DNA of 64,000 nt from Colwellia sp. MB3u-41 (GTDB lineage Bacteria > Pseudomonadota > Gammaproteobacteria > Enterobacterales > Alteromonadaceae). The position numbers were made by a program, and so were the translations under genes. Shown here piece after piece: positions 9,271 through 17,318 of the stretch (within the stretch, counting starts at the first letter, position 1; each line of letters begins with the position of its first letter). The notes beneath the pieces were generated by a model. The model was not told the origin of the DNA, searched no databases, and was given only the letters and a program-made list of their open reading frames with translations. The DNA is taken from assembly GCF_014076845.1 (NCBI RefSeq), contig NZ_JACGUT010000082.1:434001-498000 (forward strand). The letters run 5' to 3'.

Positions 9271-10518
9271 ATGTCTTCTATAGATGCCGTTGAGCAAGAC
9301 AATACGTTTAATATTGCAAAAGTTCGGCAAGATTTCCCCATATTAGATCAAAAAGTTAAAGGTAAACCTTTAATCTATTTGGATAACGCGGCAACCACTC
9401 AAAAGCCACAGATTGTCATCGATGCTATTAATCAATTTTATAATACGAATAACGCCAATGTGCATCGAGGTGCCCACACGCTAAGTGATAATGCCACTGA
9501 GCTGTTTGAAAATGCACGCAGTAGCGTGCAAGGCTTTATTCATGCAAAGCATGCTCATGAAATAGTGTGGACAAGGGGTACAACTGAAGCGATCAATACA
9601 ATTGCCAGTGGATTAGCGCAAAGCTTTTTAAAGCCGGGTGATGAAATTATTATTTCAGCAATGGAGCACCATGCCAACATTGTGCCTTGGCAAGTGGCAG
9701 CACAGCAAAGCGGTGCCAAACTTGTGGTGGCGCCGATAAATGAGAAAGGCGAGCTGAATTTTTCAATTTATAAGACGTTACTCAATAAAAATACTGCGGT
9801 TGTTGCGATGACACATGTCTCCAACACGCTTGGTACGATAAATCAGGTTAAAGAAATCGTGCAATCTGCACAGCAAGTTAATGCCATAACAGTGATAGAT
9901 GGCGCTCAAGCCATTGGTCATGGTTTTGTTGATGTCCAGGACCTGAATTGTGATTTTTACGTCTTCTCAGGGCATAAGTTATTTGGCCCTACGGGTATTG
10001 GTGTTTTGTATGGTAAAGAAGCTCATTTAGAGCAATTACCCCCGTTTCAAACCGGCGGAGAGATGATAAAAACGGTCACATTTCAACAGTCAACTTGGAA
10101 TGAATTACCCTATAAATTTGAAGCTGGCACACCGAATATTGCGGGTGCAATAGGACTCGCAGCAGCTATCGATTACGTAAACAGCATTGACCGAGTTGGC
10201 GCTATAGCACACGAACAGCGGTTGACTAATTATTGCTCAGCGTTAGCCAATAGTATGGATGATATTCGTATTTATGGCACGGCAGAAAATAAAACGGCTA
10301 TTTTTTCTTTTCTCATAGGAGATACGCATCCAAGTGATGTAGGTACTTTACTCAATCAACAAGGTATTGCTGTTCGAACAGGTCATCACTGTACGATGCC
10401 GTTAATGAATGAACTGGGCATTTCGGGTACGGTACGCGCATCATTTTCTATGTATAACACCGAAGAAGAAGTGGCAAAGTTATTTGCTGCATTGACTAAA
10501 TTGAGAACATTCCTTTAA
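9271..10518 (+). CDS. sufS: SufS, type II cysteine desulfurase
   Basis: A 415-residue PLP enzyme that takes sulfur from cysteine and passes it to SufE. Visible features are YLDNAATTQKP near the N-terminus, HRGAHTLS, the PLP lysine in FSGHKLFGPTG and the catalytic cysteine in RTGHHCTMPLM near residue 373. The short loop around that cysteine is typical of SufS and differs from IscS. Its sulfur acceptor sufE lies downstream in the same operon after sufA and sufT. Confidence 0.97.
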   Translation: MSSIDAVEQDNTFNIAKVRQDFPILDQKVKGKPLIYLDNAATTQKPQIVIDAINQFYNTNNANVHRGAHTLSDNATELFENARSSVQGFIHAKHAHEIVWTRGTTEAINTIASGLAQSFLKPGDEIIISAMEHHANIVPWQVAAQQSGAKLVVAPINEKGELNFSIYKTLLNKNTAVVAMTHVSNTLGTINQVKEIVQSAQQVNAITVIDGAQAIGHGFVDVQDLNCDFYVFSGHKLFGPTGIGVLYGKEAHLEQLPPFQTGGEMIKTVTFQQSTWNELPYKFEAGTPNIAGAIGLAAAIDYVNSIDRVGAIAHEQRLTNYCSALANSMDDIRIYGTAENKTAIFSFLIGDTHPSDVGTLLNQQGIAVRTGHHCTMPLMNELGISGTVRASFSMYNTEEEVAKLFAALTKLRTFL

Positions 10519-10548
10519 CGAAAGATTGACATTAACAAGGGTAATATT

Positions 10549-10905
10549 ATGACTGTAATGACGTTTGAACCAAATAAGCCACGTGTGTCTTTAAGTGATA
10601 GTGCTCGTGTTTTTTTGTCTCAAAAAATAAAAAAAAAGCAGGCAGTTGGATTGTGTTTTTCAGTAACGAAAAGTGGCTGCAATGGTTTTAAATATGTGTT
10701 GGATTTTATTGACAAACCCAGCACGGAAGAACATTTAGTCACCATTAATGACGATGAACTAAAACTCTACATCACTCAAGAAGCCTTACCCTTTGTTAAT
10801 GGTACTGAAATTGATTGTGTTACTGAGGGATTGAACAAAGTGATTAAGTTTATTAATCCGAACAGCTCAGCAGAATGTGGTTGTGGTGAAAGCTTTTCAG
10901 TCTAA
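10549..10905 (+). CDS. sufA: SufA, A-type Fe-S carrier
   Basis: A 118-residue A-type carrier protein that accepts clusters from SufBCD and delivers them to apoproteins. The three ligand cysteines are in place: KSGCNGFKY and the C-terminal ECGCGESF. The position after sufS is unusual, since in E. coli sufA comes first, but it is common in operons that also carry sufT. Length is normal. Confidence 0.94.
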   Translation: MTVMTFEPNKPRVSLSDSARVFLSQKIKKKQAVGLCFSVTKSGCNGFKYVLDFIDKPSTEEHLVTINDDELKLYITQEALPFVNGTEIDCVTEGLNKVIKFINPNSSAECGCGESFSV

Positions 10906-10975
10906 TTATTCACTCAAAAAAATTGAAGAATACTGATAAGTCGTTAATAAATAATGGGGCATACAGAAGCATATT

Positions 10976-11548
10976 ATGGAAAGAAAAATAATTTTAGTGA
11001 ACAGAGAATGTCCCGCACGATTAGTGCCCGACGGAACGCCTATCACCATTAAAAAAGATACCTTTGTCACCCTAACTCAATCATTAGGTGGAGCATATAC
11101 CGTGCTGATTAACGGTAATATGGCACGCGTTGACGGTACTGATGGTGATGCGCTCGGCTTTGAACCTATTGTCTTGGTCTTTGAGTTGTCAGAAGAGAAA
11201 TCAGGCGATGACTCGGATGATCAATCAGGGAATAACTCTGATAATAACACCGTGCTGGAAAGCAATGTCTGGAAGGCAATATCTGCTGTTTACGATCCAG
11301 AAATGCCAGTCAATATTGTTGATTTAGGTTTGATCTATGACTGTAAAATAGATGGTCATACCGTCGTCATTACCATGACATTAACCGCGCCAGCTTGTGG
11401 TATGGGACCCGTATTGGTCGAGGATGTAAAATACAAAGTTGGGCTAGTGCCTAATGTCGATACAGTAAACGTGATTCTAGTGCTTGACCCACCATGGAGT
11501 CGTGAAATGATGACGGAAGAGGCTCAATTAGAGCTAGGGTTATTCTGA
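10976..11548 (+). CDS. sufT: SufT, DUF59/MIP18-type Fe-S maturation factor
   Basis: A 190-residue protein with an N-terminal half typical of proteobacterial SufT (RECPARLVPDGTPITI) and a C-terminal DUF59 domain (AVYDPEMPVNIVDLGLIY, LTAPACGMGPVL, DPPWSREMM). The DUF59 cysteine in TAPACGMG is present. SufT proteins help maturation of Fe-S enzymes such as lipoyl synthase in other bacteria, and lipA lies four genes downstream. An acidic, Asp/Asn-rich linker (about residues 78-94) joins the two halves. The stop overlaps the sufE start (ATGA). Confidence 0.92.
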   Translation: MERKIILVNRECPARLVPDGTPITIKKDTFVTLTQSLGGAYTVLINGNMARVDGTDGDALGFEPIVLVFELSEEKSGDDSDDQSGNNSDNNTVLESNVWKAISAVYDPEMPVNIVDLGLIYDCKIDGHTVVITMTLTAPACGMGPVLVEDVKYKVGLVPNVDTVNVILVLDPPWSREMMTEEAQLELGLF

Positions 11549-12006
11549 TGACTAAATTATCTATTGCTCGCTTATCAGAAAGTCCTTTTGGTAGTAAAAT
11601 CAAGTCGGGAGATATCAAAGACACGCTAAGTTTCTTTGATGATTGGGAAGATCGTTACCGTTATATCATCGACCTTGGCAAAGAGCTTCCTACCGTACCC
11701 GTATCCTATCGAACAGACGAAAATCTTATCGTTGGTTGTCAAAGTCAGGTATGGCTAATATGCGAATATGATGAAATAAATAATATGTTGTTGATGGCTG
11801 TCGATAGCGAAGCTCAAATTGTTAAAGGATTAGCGGCAATTGTCCTCAGTGCCTTTAATAAAAGCACCCCTCAAGCAGTAACCGATTTTAATATCGACGC
11901 CTTCTTTACTGACATTGATTTATTCAGTCATTTAAGTTCGATGCGTGGTAATGGTTTACGTGCAATGGTAAAAAAAATATTACACATCGCCAAGCAATAT
12001 AGTTGA
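11548..12006 (+). CDS. sufE: SufE, sulfur acceptor for SufS
   Basis: A 152-residue SufE that accepts persulfide sulfur from SufS and activates it. The active-site cysteine is in LIVGCQSQVWL, near residue 64, and the fold-defining WEDRYRYIIDLGKELP lies before it. The start codon overlaps the stop of sufT in an ATGA arrangement. An N-terminal extension of some 15 residues compared with short SufE proteins is seen. No defects are visible. Confidence 0.95.
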   Translation: MTKLSIARLSESPFGSKIKSGDIKDTLSFFDDWEDRYRYIIDLGKELPTVPVSYRTDENLIVGCQSQVWLICEYDEINNMLLMAVDSEAQIVKGLAAIVLSAFNKSTPQAVTDFNIDAFFTDIDLFSHLSSMRGNGLRAMVKKILHIAKQYS

Positions 12007-12087
12007 AGCACATTTCAATTAAAACTCAATTAACAAATATATCAATAAGTTAATAATAAAGGTTACGAGGAGTGAGACATCGATATC

Positions 12088-12498
12088 ATGAAAGAAATTG
12101 AAGAACATATCGATAATCATGCCGTTGTCATTTTTATGAAGGGTACGTCAGAACAACCCCTATGCGGGTTTTCTGCTATCGCTGTAAAAGCCTTAATTGC
12201 TTGCAATAAAAATTTTGTTTCTGTGGATATATTAGCTAATCAAGAAATTCGAGCGGCATTACCCGTCTACGGAGATTGGCCTATTTTCCCTCAAGTTTGG
12301 GCTAATGGTCAGTTGATTGGCGACGGCGATATTATCAGCAAACTCAATCAGAATGGCGAGTTAAAAGTCATTATTTCAGCAGCCGTGAAAAGTGCTGCTA
12401 CAAAGCAGACTAAAGCGAGCACTATACCCGTTCCACTTGAAGATGCAGTTTCAGCCTTTGTGTCGTCACAGCAGAATTTGAGGGAAAAAGCATGTTAG
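12088..12498 (+). CDS. grxD: monothiol glutaredoxin, CGFS type
   Basis: A 136-residue Grx4-type protein that can bridge a [2Fe-2S] cluster with glutathione and a BolA partner. It has KGTSEQPLCGFSAIA with the CGFS active site near residue 29 and the glutathione-binding WPIFPQVW. Family members are usually about 110 residues; here a tail of about 30 residues follows, rich in Ala, Lys and Ser, of unknown role. Its place at the end of the suf genes, with a BolA-like gene 2.3 kb downstream, supports a cluster-delivery role. Confidence 0.92.
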   Translation: MKEIEEHIDNHAVVIFMKGTSEQPLCGFSAIAVKALIACNKNFVSVDILANQEIRAALPVYGDWPIFPQVWANGQLIGDGDIISKLNQNGELKVIISAAVKSAATKQTKASTIPVPLEDAVSAFVSSQQNLREKAC

Positions 12499-12602
12499 CT
12501 AAACATAAGTTGGTACTCTCAGCCATTGCACCTTTAATGTCTGAGAATAATACGCCTTTCCACGCAATTGATAACTTAGAAACACAGCTGCCAACAACAT
12601 AA
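12492..12602 (+). CDS. possible 36-residue peptide between grxD and lipA
   Basis: An ATG overlaps the end of the glutaredoxin gene and opens a frame for 36 residues (MLAKHKLVL...LPTT). The overlapping start and same-strand position fit a coupled small gene, but no family is recognised and it could be a remnant of a removed gene. Expression is not shown by the sequence. Confidence 0.25.
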   Translation: MLAKHKLVLSAIAPLMSENNTPFHAIDNLETQLPTT

Positions 12603-12638
12603 TCAATAGCGTATATTATAAACGTAGGAGGTCACTTT

Positions 12639-13634
12639 TTGGCCTCAAGGTCAATCACTATCATGAGTAACATTAAACAATCACTATTGGTCGCTGGCGA
12701 AAAACTTCGTGATGCGGATAAGTTGGCTTTTATTCCAGTAAAAATTATTGCGAGTAAAAAAGCAACTACCTTAAAAAAACCTAGTTGGTTAAAAATAAAG
12801 ATACCGAGTAACACCGCTAAGGTAACAGAAATTAAACAAGCGATGCGTAAGCATAATTTAAACTCAGTGTGTGAAGAAGCGTCATGTCCTAATTTACATG
12901 AATGTTTTAACCACGGCACAGCAACTTTTATGATCTTGGGTGCTATTTGTACTCGCCGCTGTCCATTTTGCGATGTCGCGCATGGTAGACCCTTACCAGT
13001 GAGTGCAGAAGAGCCAGAAAAGTTAGCCGCAACAATACGTGACATGAAATTAAAGTATGTGGTAATCACTTCGGTCGACAGGGATGATCTTCGCGATGGC
13101 GGTGCTCAGCATTTTGTTGACTGTATTAAAGCCATACGTAAAGAAGTACCTCATATAAAAATTGAAATTTTGGTGCCTGACTTTAAAGGTCGAGTAGAAC
13201 GAGCACTCAACATTTTAAGTCAGGCACCGCCCGATGTGTTTAACCATAACTTAGAGACTGCACCACATATGTATCGTGAAGTTCGTCCGGGGGCAAGTTA
13301 TAAAAATTCATTGGAATTGTTAAGTCGTTTTAAAGCCATGCATCCACAGGTCGCGACAAAATCAGGATTGATGATGGGGCTTGGCGAGACAAATGATGAA
13401 ATTTCCGCCGTATTAAACGACTTGCGTAAACATAATGTAGAGATGCTAACGTTAGGGCAATACATGCAACCGAGTAAGCATCATCTTGCGGTTAAACGCT
13501 ATGTACCTCCAGAAGAGTTTGATGAGCTGGGTATTATCGCTAAAAGGCTTGGTTTTACTCATGCTGCCTGTGGTCCTTTGGTACGTTCAAGTTACCATGC
13601 AGATCTTCAAGCCTCGGGTAAAGAAATAAAATAA
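12639..13634 (+). CDS. lipA: lipoyl synthase
   Basis: Radical-SAM lipoyl synthase of 331 residues, which inserts two sulfurs into protein-bound octanoate. It has both cluster motifs: [13 protein letters not shown] for the auxiliary cluster that is consumed as sulfur donor, and CTRRCPFC for the SAM cluster. Family blocks NHNLETAP and [11 protein letters not shown] are present. A strong AGGAGG at 12626-12631 lies 7 bases before TTG 12639, while ATG 12663 has no well-placed ribosome site, so the TTG start is preferred. Being in the suf operon ties supply of new clusters to an enzyme that destroys its own cluster. No lipB lies next to it. Confidence 0.94.
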   Translation: MASRSITIMSNIKQSLLVAGEKLRDADKLAFIPVKIIASKKATTLKKPSWLKIKIPSNTAKVTEIKQAMRKHNLNSVCEEASCPNLHECFNHGTATFMILGAICTRRCPFCDVAHGRPLPVSAEEPEKLAATIRDMKLKYVVITSVDRDDLRDGGAQHFVDCIKAIRKEVPHIKIEILVPDFKGRVERALNILSQAPPDVFNHNLETAPHMYREVRPGASYKNSLELLSRFKAMHPQVATKSGLMMGLGETNDEISAVLNDLRKHNVEMLTLGQYMQPSKHHLAVKRYVPPEEFDELGIIAKRLGFTHAACGPLVRSSYHADLQASGKEIK

Positions 13635-13655
13635 TAAAACTGTCTAGGATAAAAC

Positions 13656-14438
13656 ATGAATAAGAAATTTAATCCCGAAAAAGTCATCGATGTTGTTCAC
13701 TGGAATGATAGCCTGTTTTCTTTTAAGACCACACGCAGCCAAGGACTCCGCTTTAGGAATGGGGAATATATCATTATTGGCTTAGCGCAAGATGATGCTA
13801 GGCCGATCTTACGTGCTTATAGCATCGCTAGTGCAAACCATGAAGATTATTTGGAATTTTTCAGCATTAAAGTTGAAGGCGGTGCTTTCACCTCTAAATT
13901 ACAACATTTAACGATTGGTGATGAAGTTATTATCGGCAGTAAACCAACCGGAACTGTGGTTATTGATGATTTACGCGATGGTCGAAATTTATTGTTAATC
14001 GGCACTGGCACAGGGCTAGCTCCCTTTTTAAGTATTATCAAAGATCCCGAAACTTATGAACGTTTTGAAAAGGTTATATTGTTCCATGGCGTAAGATATG
14101 CCAATGAATTGGCATATAAAAACATACTCACTGAAGATCTGCCTAATCACGAATATCTGGGTGAAATGATTACTGAGCAGCTCATTTATTATCCATGTGT
14201 CACACGAGAGCCTTATAAAAATCAAGGACGAATAACGGATTTGTTGCGAACAGGAAAGTTATCTCTTGACCTTGGTATAGCTAAACTTGACCCAGAGTTT
14301 GATCGTGTGATGTTGTGCGGTAGTCCTTCAATGTTAAAAGATACCTGTGCCATTCTAGATGAAAGAGGCTTCAAAGAAAGTCCTAAAAAAGGAATACAAG
14401 GCGACTACGTTGTTGAAAGAGCTTTTGTTGAAAAATAA
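13656..14438 (+). CDS. fpr: ferredoxin/flavodoxin-NADP+ reductase
   Basis: A 260-residue FAD enzyme that moves electrons between NADPH and ferredoxin or flavodoxin. It shows the FAD site RAYSIAS, GTGTGLAPFLSI for NADP(H) binding, MLCGSPSML, and the Fpr-type ending GDYVVERAFVEK. It follows lipA by 21 bases. In this position it could supply electrons for Fe-S assembly or for the radical-SAM enzyme, which is inference from context. Confidence 0.95.
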   Translation: MNKKFNPEKVIDVVHWNDSLFSFKTTRSQGLRFRNGEYIIIGLAQDDARPILRAYSIASANHEDYLEFFSIKVEGGAFTSKLQHLTIGDEVIIGSKPTGTVVIDDLRDGRNLLLIGTGTGLAPFLSIIKDPETYERFEKVILFHGVRYANELAYKNILTEDLPNHEYLGEMITEQLIYYPCVTREPYKNQGRITDLLRTGKLSLDLGIAKLDPEFDRVMLCGSPSMLKDTCAILDERGFKESPKKGIQGDYVVERAFVEK

Positions 14439-14750
14439 CAGCTTTATTCCATTAAAAAATAAGTAGCAAGGGTCTAAATATTATAGGTTGTATTTATCAA
14501 ATCATCTAAATTTGGTCATATAAAAATGAATAAAAATCAACCAGTAACAGATGTTTTTTATGTCTGTAAAAAGAGTAGTGGTCCATTGCATATTCTCATG
14601 CGTCACAATGGAAGTTGAAGTTGAACATCGAACTAACCGATAAAACGATCGAAAATATTATTTGAGTGATGTACTAAACCTAATTCGCAGACCACCACTA
14701 TCTATTACATAGGGCATAAAAAATCAGGAAAACATGCAGGAAAAAATACA
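14439..14750. other. intergenic region between fpr and the BolA-like gene
   Basis: No convincing terminator was seen. A 30-codon frame at 14526-14618 (MNKNQPVTD...RHNGS) has no recognised family and is not called as a gene. Confidence 0.4.
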
Positions 14751-15086
14751 ATGAAACCTACGCGCGATAGCTTGTTAGAATGTTTAACTCAGGCCTTTCC
14801 CGAAGCTATTATCGAGATTGAGGACGAGAGTGAGTGGCATACTTATCATCTAGATTCTGATCATTATCGAGTAAGAGTGCACGACGCCAAATTTAATGGA
14901 TTACATCGTATCGCTCGGCATTGGCTTATTTATAACACAGTATCTAACTGGAAGTCAGATCACGTGTATGCACTTAATATTATTCCTATGACGCTAAAGG
15001 AAGCCGCACAGGCAAAGGATAATCCGCTCATAGCCGCGCGGCTTGATATCGAGTATGTCACCAATGTGTTTTATATCGATTACTAA
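14751..15086 (+). CDS. BolA-like protein
   Basis: A 111-residue protein that fits the BolA/IbaG fold: an acidic EIEDESEWHTYHL loop, then DHYRVRVHDAKFNGL, then IARHWLIYNTV with the conserved region usually written RHRLVN, and HVYALNIIPMT near the end. BolA proteins pair with CGFS glutaredoxins to hold a [2Fe-2S] cluster, and such a glutaredoxin is encoded upstream. The sequence is divergent, with no cysteine, so histidines would be the ligands. Transcription with the suf operon is possible but a gap of 312 bases separates it from fpr. Confidence 0.75.
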   Translation: MKPTRDSLLECLTQAFPEAIIEIEDESEWHTYHLDSDHYRVRVHDAKFNGLHRIARHWLIYNTVSNWKSDHVYALNIIPMTLKEAAQAKDNPLIAARLDIEYVTNVFYIDY

Positions 15087-15433
15087 CCAGTGTGCTCGAT
15101 TAACTTAATTTTCGCAATAGATGACCTGCCCATTGACCACTGCAGATAATCAAATGTAACTCACACATGATTTGCACACCATTATCGGTAGGAAAGGGGA
15201 TATTTTAGACAAACCACAGAATTTGGAACACTGAAGAAGCTACTCAGGTAAATCATTACTAAGAGGAATCGTTATGACAACCAAAATTAATTTTTATACG
15301 GCTGAACATACGCATGATGGGAGAGATTTTGACAATACCTAATAGGTACAGAAATTGGAATTGGTTATTTTTCTGGCGGAAGAGCTCCCCATTATATACC
15401 CCACCATTAGTTGAAAATAGCAGGAATTCAGTC
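15087..15433. other. leader region of the Mrp operon
   Basis: This stretch separates the AT-rich suf region from the GC-richer Mrp operon. It contains a 22-codon frame at 15274-15342 with an AGAGGAA ribosome-site-like sequence, which could be a leader peptide or a gene remnant. No hairpin terminator was recognised. Confidence 0.35.
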
Positions 15434-16666
15434 ATGGACACTCCTGACCATAATCAACACCAAATATCGAGTGGGTCATCCCTGACTTCCAAAAAACTGC
15501 CTGGGATACGTCACATCATTGCTGTCGGTAGCGGTAAGGGTGGCGTTGGAAAATCTACAGTAAGCGTTAATCTGGCGCTCGCGCTAAAACAACTAGGGGC
15601 GCGTGTAGGACTCGTAGATGCACATATCCTTGGACCCACTATTCCAGATATGCTGGGTATAAAAACGAATAAACAGCAGCTGATGACACCGGACGGTAAA
15701 ATGATCCCTGCACAAGCGTACGGTCTGAAAGTGCTGCCAATGGCCATGTTTACTGGAGATGACAACCCGACCGTTTTACGCGGGCCGATGGTAGGAAAAT
15801 ATCTAAAGATGTTCATCAGTGGTGTGCAATGGGGACAACTGGATTATTTGATCCTTGACCTCCCACCGGGCACAGGCGACACTCAATTGACGCTAGCACA
15901 GAGTATTCCGTTGTCCGGGGTGGTTATAGTGACAACACCACAGGCGTTGAGCCTCAAGATCGCACGCTTAGGCTTGCAGATGTTCGAGAAGGTTAAGGTC
16001 AATATCCTTGGTATTGTAGAGAACATGCACACCTTCACCTCTCCTCACTGCGTCGAAAATACGGGTATCTTCCGTTACGGTGGTGGTGAGCAAATGAGCC
16101 AAGAGCTTGGCGTGCCATTTCTGGGTGCCTTACCTATTGATGTTATCACCTGCGCTAATGAAGGTCGCCCAATCGTGGCTGACCAGCCAATGTCTGTTAG
16201 CGGCAAGATGTATTCTGCTATCGCCACTACGCTTGTTGATCAGGTTGAAACGGAGATCACAATACCGAATCCCTTTGTATGGCATTGGGACAGTAACGAG
16301 GGGACGCCTGGTTGGATTGAAAATGCAGCAAAACCGGTAGGATCGCAAACGAATCCCATTGGTTTTCTCCGTCACGATCTGCGTACTTTATCAATTCTAT
16401 GGGAGGACGGTCATCGTGATAATTTTGACGTGCGAGATCTGCGTTTAGCCTGTGAGTGTGCCCTCTGTGTCGAGGAGATAAGTGGACGTAAACTGCTTAA
16501 TCCAAAAAATATTCAATTTGATGTGAGCCCACGAAAAATAACGAGCGTAGGCAACTATGCGATCCAGTTCGATTGGAGCGATGACCATAACAGTGGGATA
16601 TATACGTTTAAAAATTTACGTACATTAGGTGCGTACACTACAAAAGAGAATATTGAAAATGTCTAA
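15434..16666 (+). CDS. Mrp/ApbC-type P-loop ATPase fused to DUF971
   Basis: A 410-residue Fe-S carrier ATPase of the Mrp/NBP35 family. The deviant Walker A is GSGKGGVGKST (near residue 36), with PPGTGDTQLTLAQ and a C-terminal DUF971 (GBBH-like) domain after residue 300 (LRHDLRTLSILWEDG, LACECALC). Chloroplast HCF101 has the order DUF59-Mrp-DUF971; this protein lacks DUF59. The usual CPHC near the dimer interface reads SPHC, with Ser codon 16040-16042, so the canonical bridging cluster site is altered. ATG 15434 preceded by AGGAA is preferred over the upstream ATG at 15314. It overlaps the next gene by 8 bases. Confidence 0.88.
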   Translation: MDTPDHNQHQISSGSSLTSKKLPGIRHIIAVGSGKGGVGKSTVSVNLALALKQLGARVGLVDAHILGPTIPDMLGIKTNKQQLMTPDGKMIPAQAYGLKVLPMAMFTGDDNPTVLRGPMVGKYLKMFISGVQWGQLDYLILDLPPGTGDTQLTLAQSIPLSGVVIVTTPQALSLKIARLGLQMFEKVKVNILGIVENMHTFTSPHCVENTGIFRYGGGEQMSQELGVPFLGALPIDVITCANEGRPIVADQPMSVSGKMYSAIATTLVDQVETEITIPNPFVWHWDSNEGTPGWIENAAKPVGSQTNPIGFLRHDLRTLSILWEDGHRDNFDVRDLRLACECALCVEEISGRKLLNPKNIQFDVSPRKITSVGNYAIQFDWSDDHNSGIYTFKNLRTLGAYTTKENIENV

Positions 16667-17318
16667 TGTGATAATTGCGGAGCAGCCAATCATTATTCGC
16701 GCGGAGAAATCACTCACCGATCCAGATATGTGTAAATTTTTTGTTAACCACTCAGTACATACCGGTGGCGTTTTCTTTTTTAGTAGCGCAGAGCGAGCAG
16801 CTAAATTACCGCTAGCCAAGCGATTGTTTACACTGCCCGGTGTGAACAACGTGCTTATTGCACAAAGCGTGGTGACGATCTGCAAGAACCCAAACGCCTA
16901 TTGGTCAGAACTAAAAGCTTCCATCGGCACAACCATCTGCACTCAGTTGTTGACTGGCGTGCCAGCTATCTTGGGGATGTATATTCATACTCGCACACAA
17001 GCTAGTATACTAAACGGCACACAAAGAAGATCAGATACAGAGCTGATGACCGTTATTCAGGTACTACTGGACAAGGAAATAAACCGTTCCATTGCTAATC
17101 ACGCCAGCAAGATATTGATAGGAAAAATCTGTCAAGGAACACTTTACATCAGTATGAGCGATGGTTACCAGGGATGTGCATCTTCTCAAGTAAGACTAAG
17201 GCAGGAATTCGAAGTCATGCTTAAAAAGATCGCTCCGGAAATCGAGGAGGTTGTCGATACGACCAACCCCTCAGCGGGAAAACAGCCATTATACCCATGT
17301 CATGAGGAGGCCCTATGA
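16659..17318 (+). CDS. Nfu-like protein with altered CxxC
   Basis: A 219-residue protein with the two-domain layout of Nfu carriers. The N-terminal Nfu_N-like part ([31 protein letters not shown]) is followed by a NifU-like C-terminal domain ([46 protein letters not shown]). Nfu proteins hold a cluster between CxxC motifs of a dimer; here the first cysteine is tyrosine (TAC at 17166-17168), leaving GYQGC. Whether it still binds a cluster is unclear. The start ATG overlaps the stop of the Mrp-DUF971 gene and its stop overlaps the selO start, so the three are coupled. Confidence 0.82.
   Translation: MSNVIIAEQPIIIRAEKSLTDPDMCKFFVNHSVHTGGVFFFSSAERAAKLPLAKRLFTLPGVNNVLIAQSVVTICKNPNAYWSELKASIGTTICTQLLTGVPAILGMYIHTRTQASILNGTQRRSDTELMTVIQVLLDKEINRSIANHASKILIGKICQGTLYISMSDGYQGCASSQVRLRQEFEVMLKKIAPEIEEVVDTTNPSAGKQPLYPCHEEAL

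Noticed and set aside
14526-14618. 30-codon frame before the BolA-like gene
   Set aside because: No ribosome site of note and no recognised sequence; chance ORF of this length is common in AT-rich DNA.
15274-15342. 22-codon frame with a ribosome-site-like AGAGGAA before the Mrp gene
   Set aside because: Too short to support as a gene; it may be a leader peptide but nothing else confirms it.
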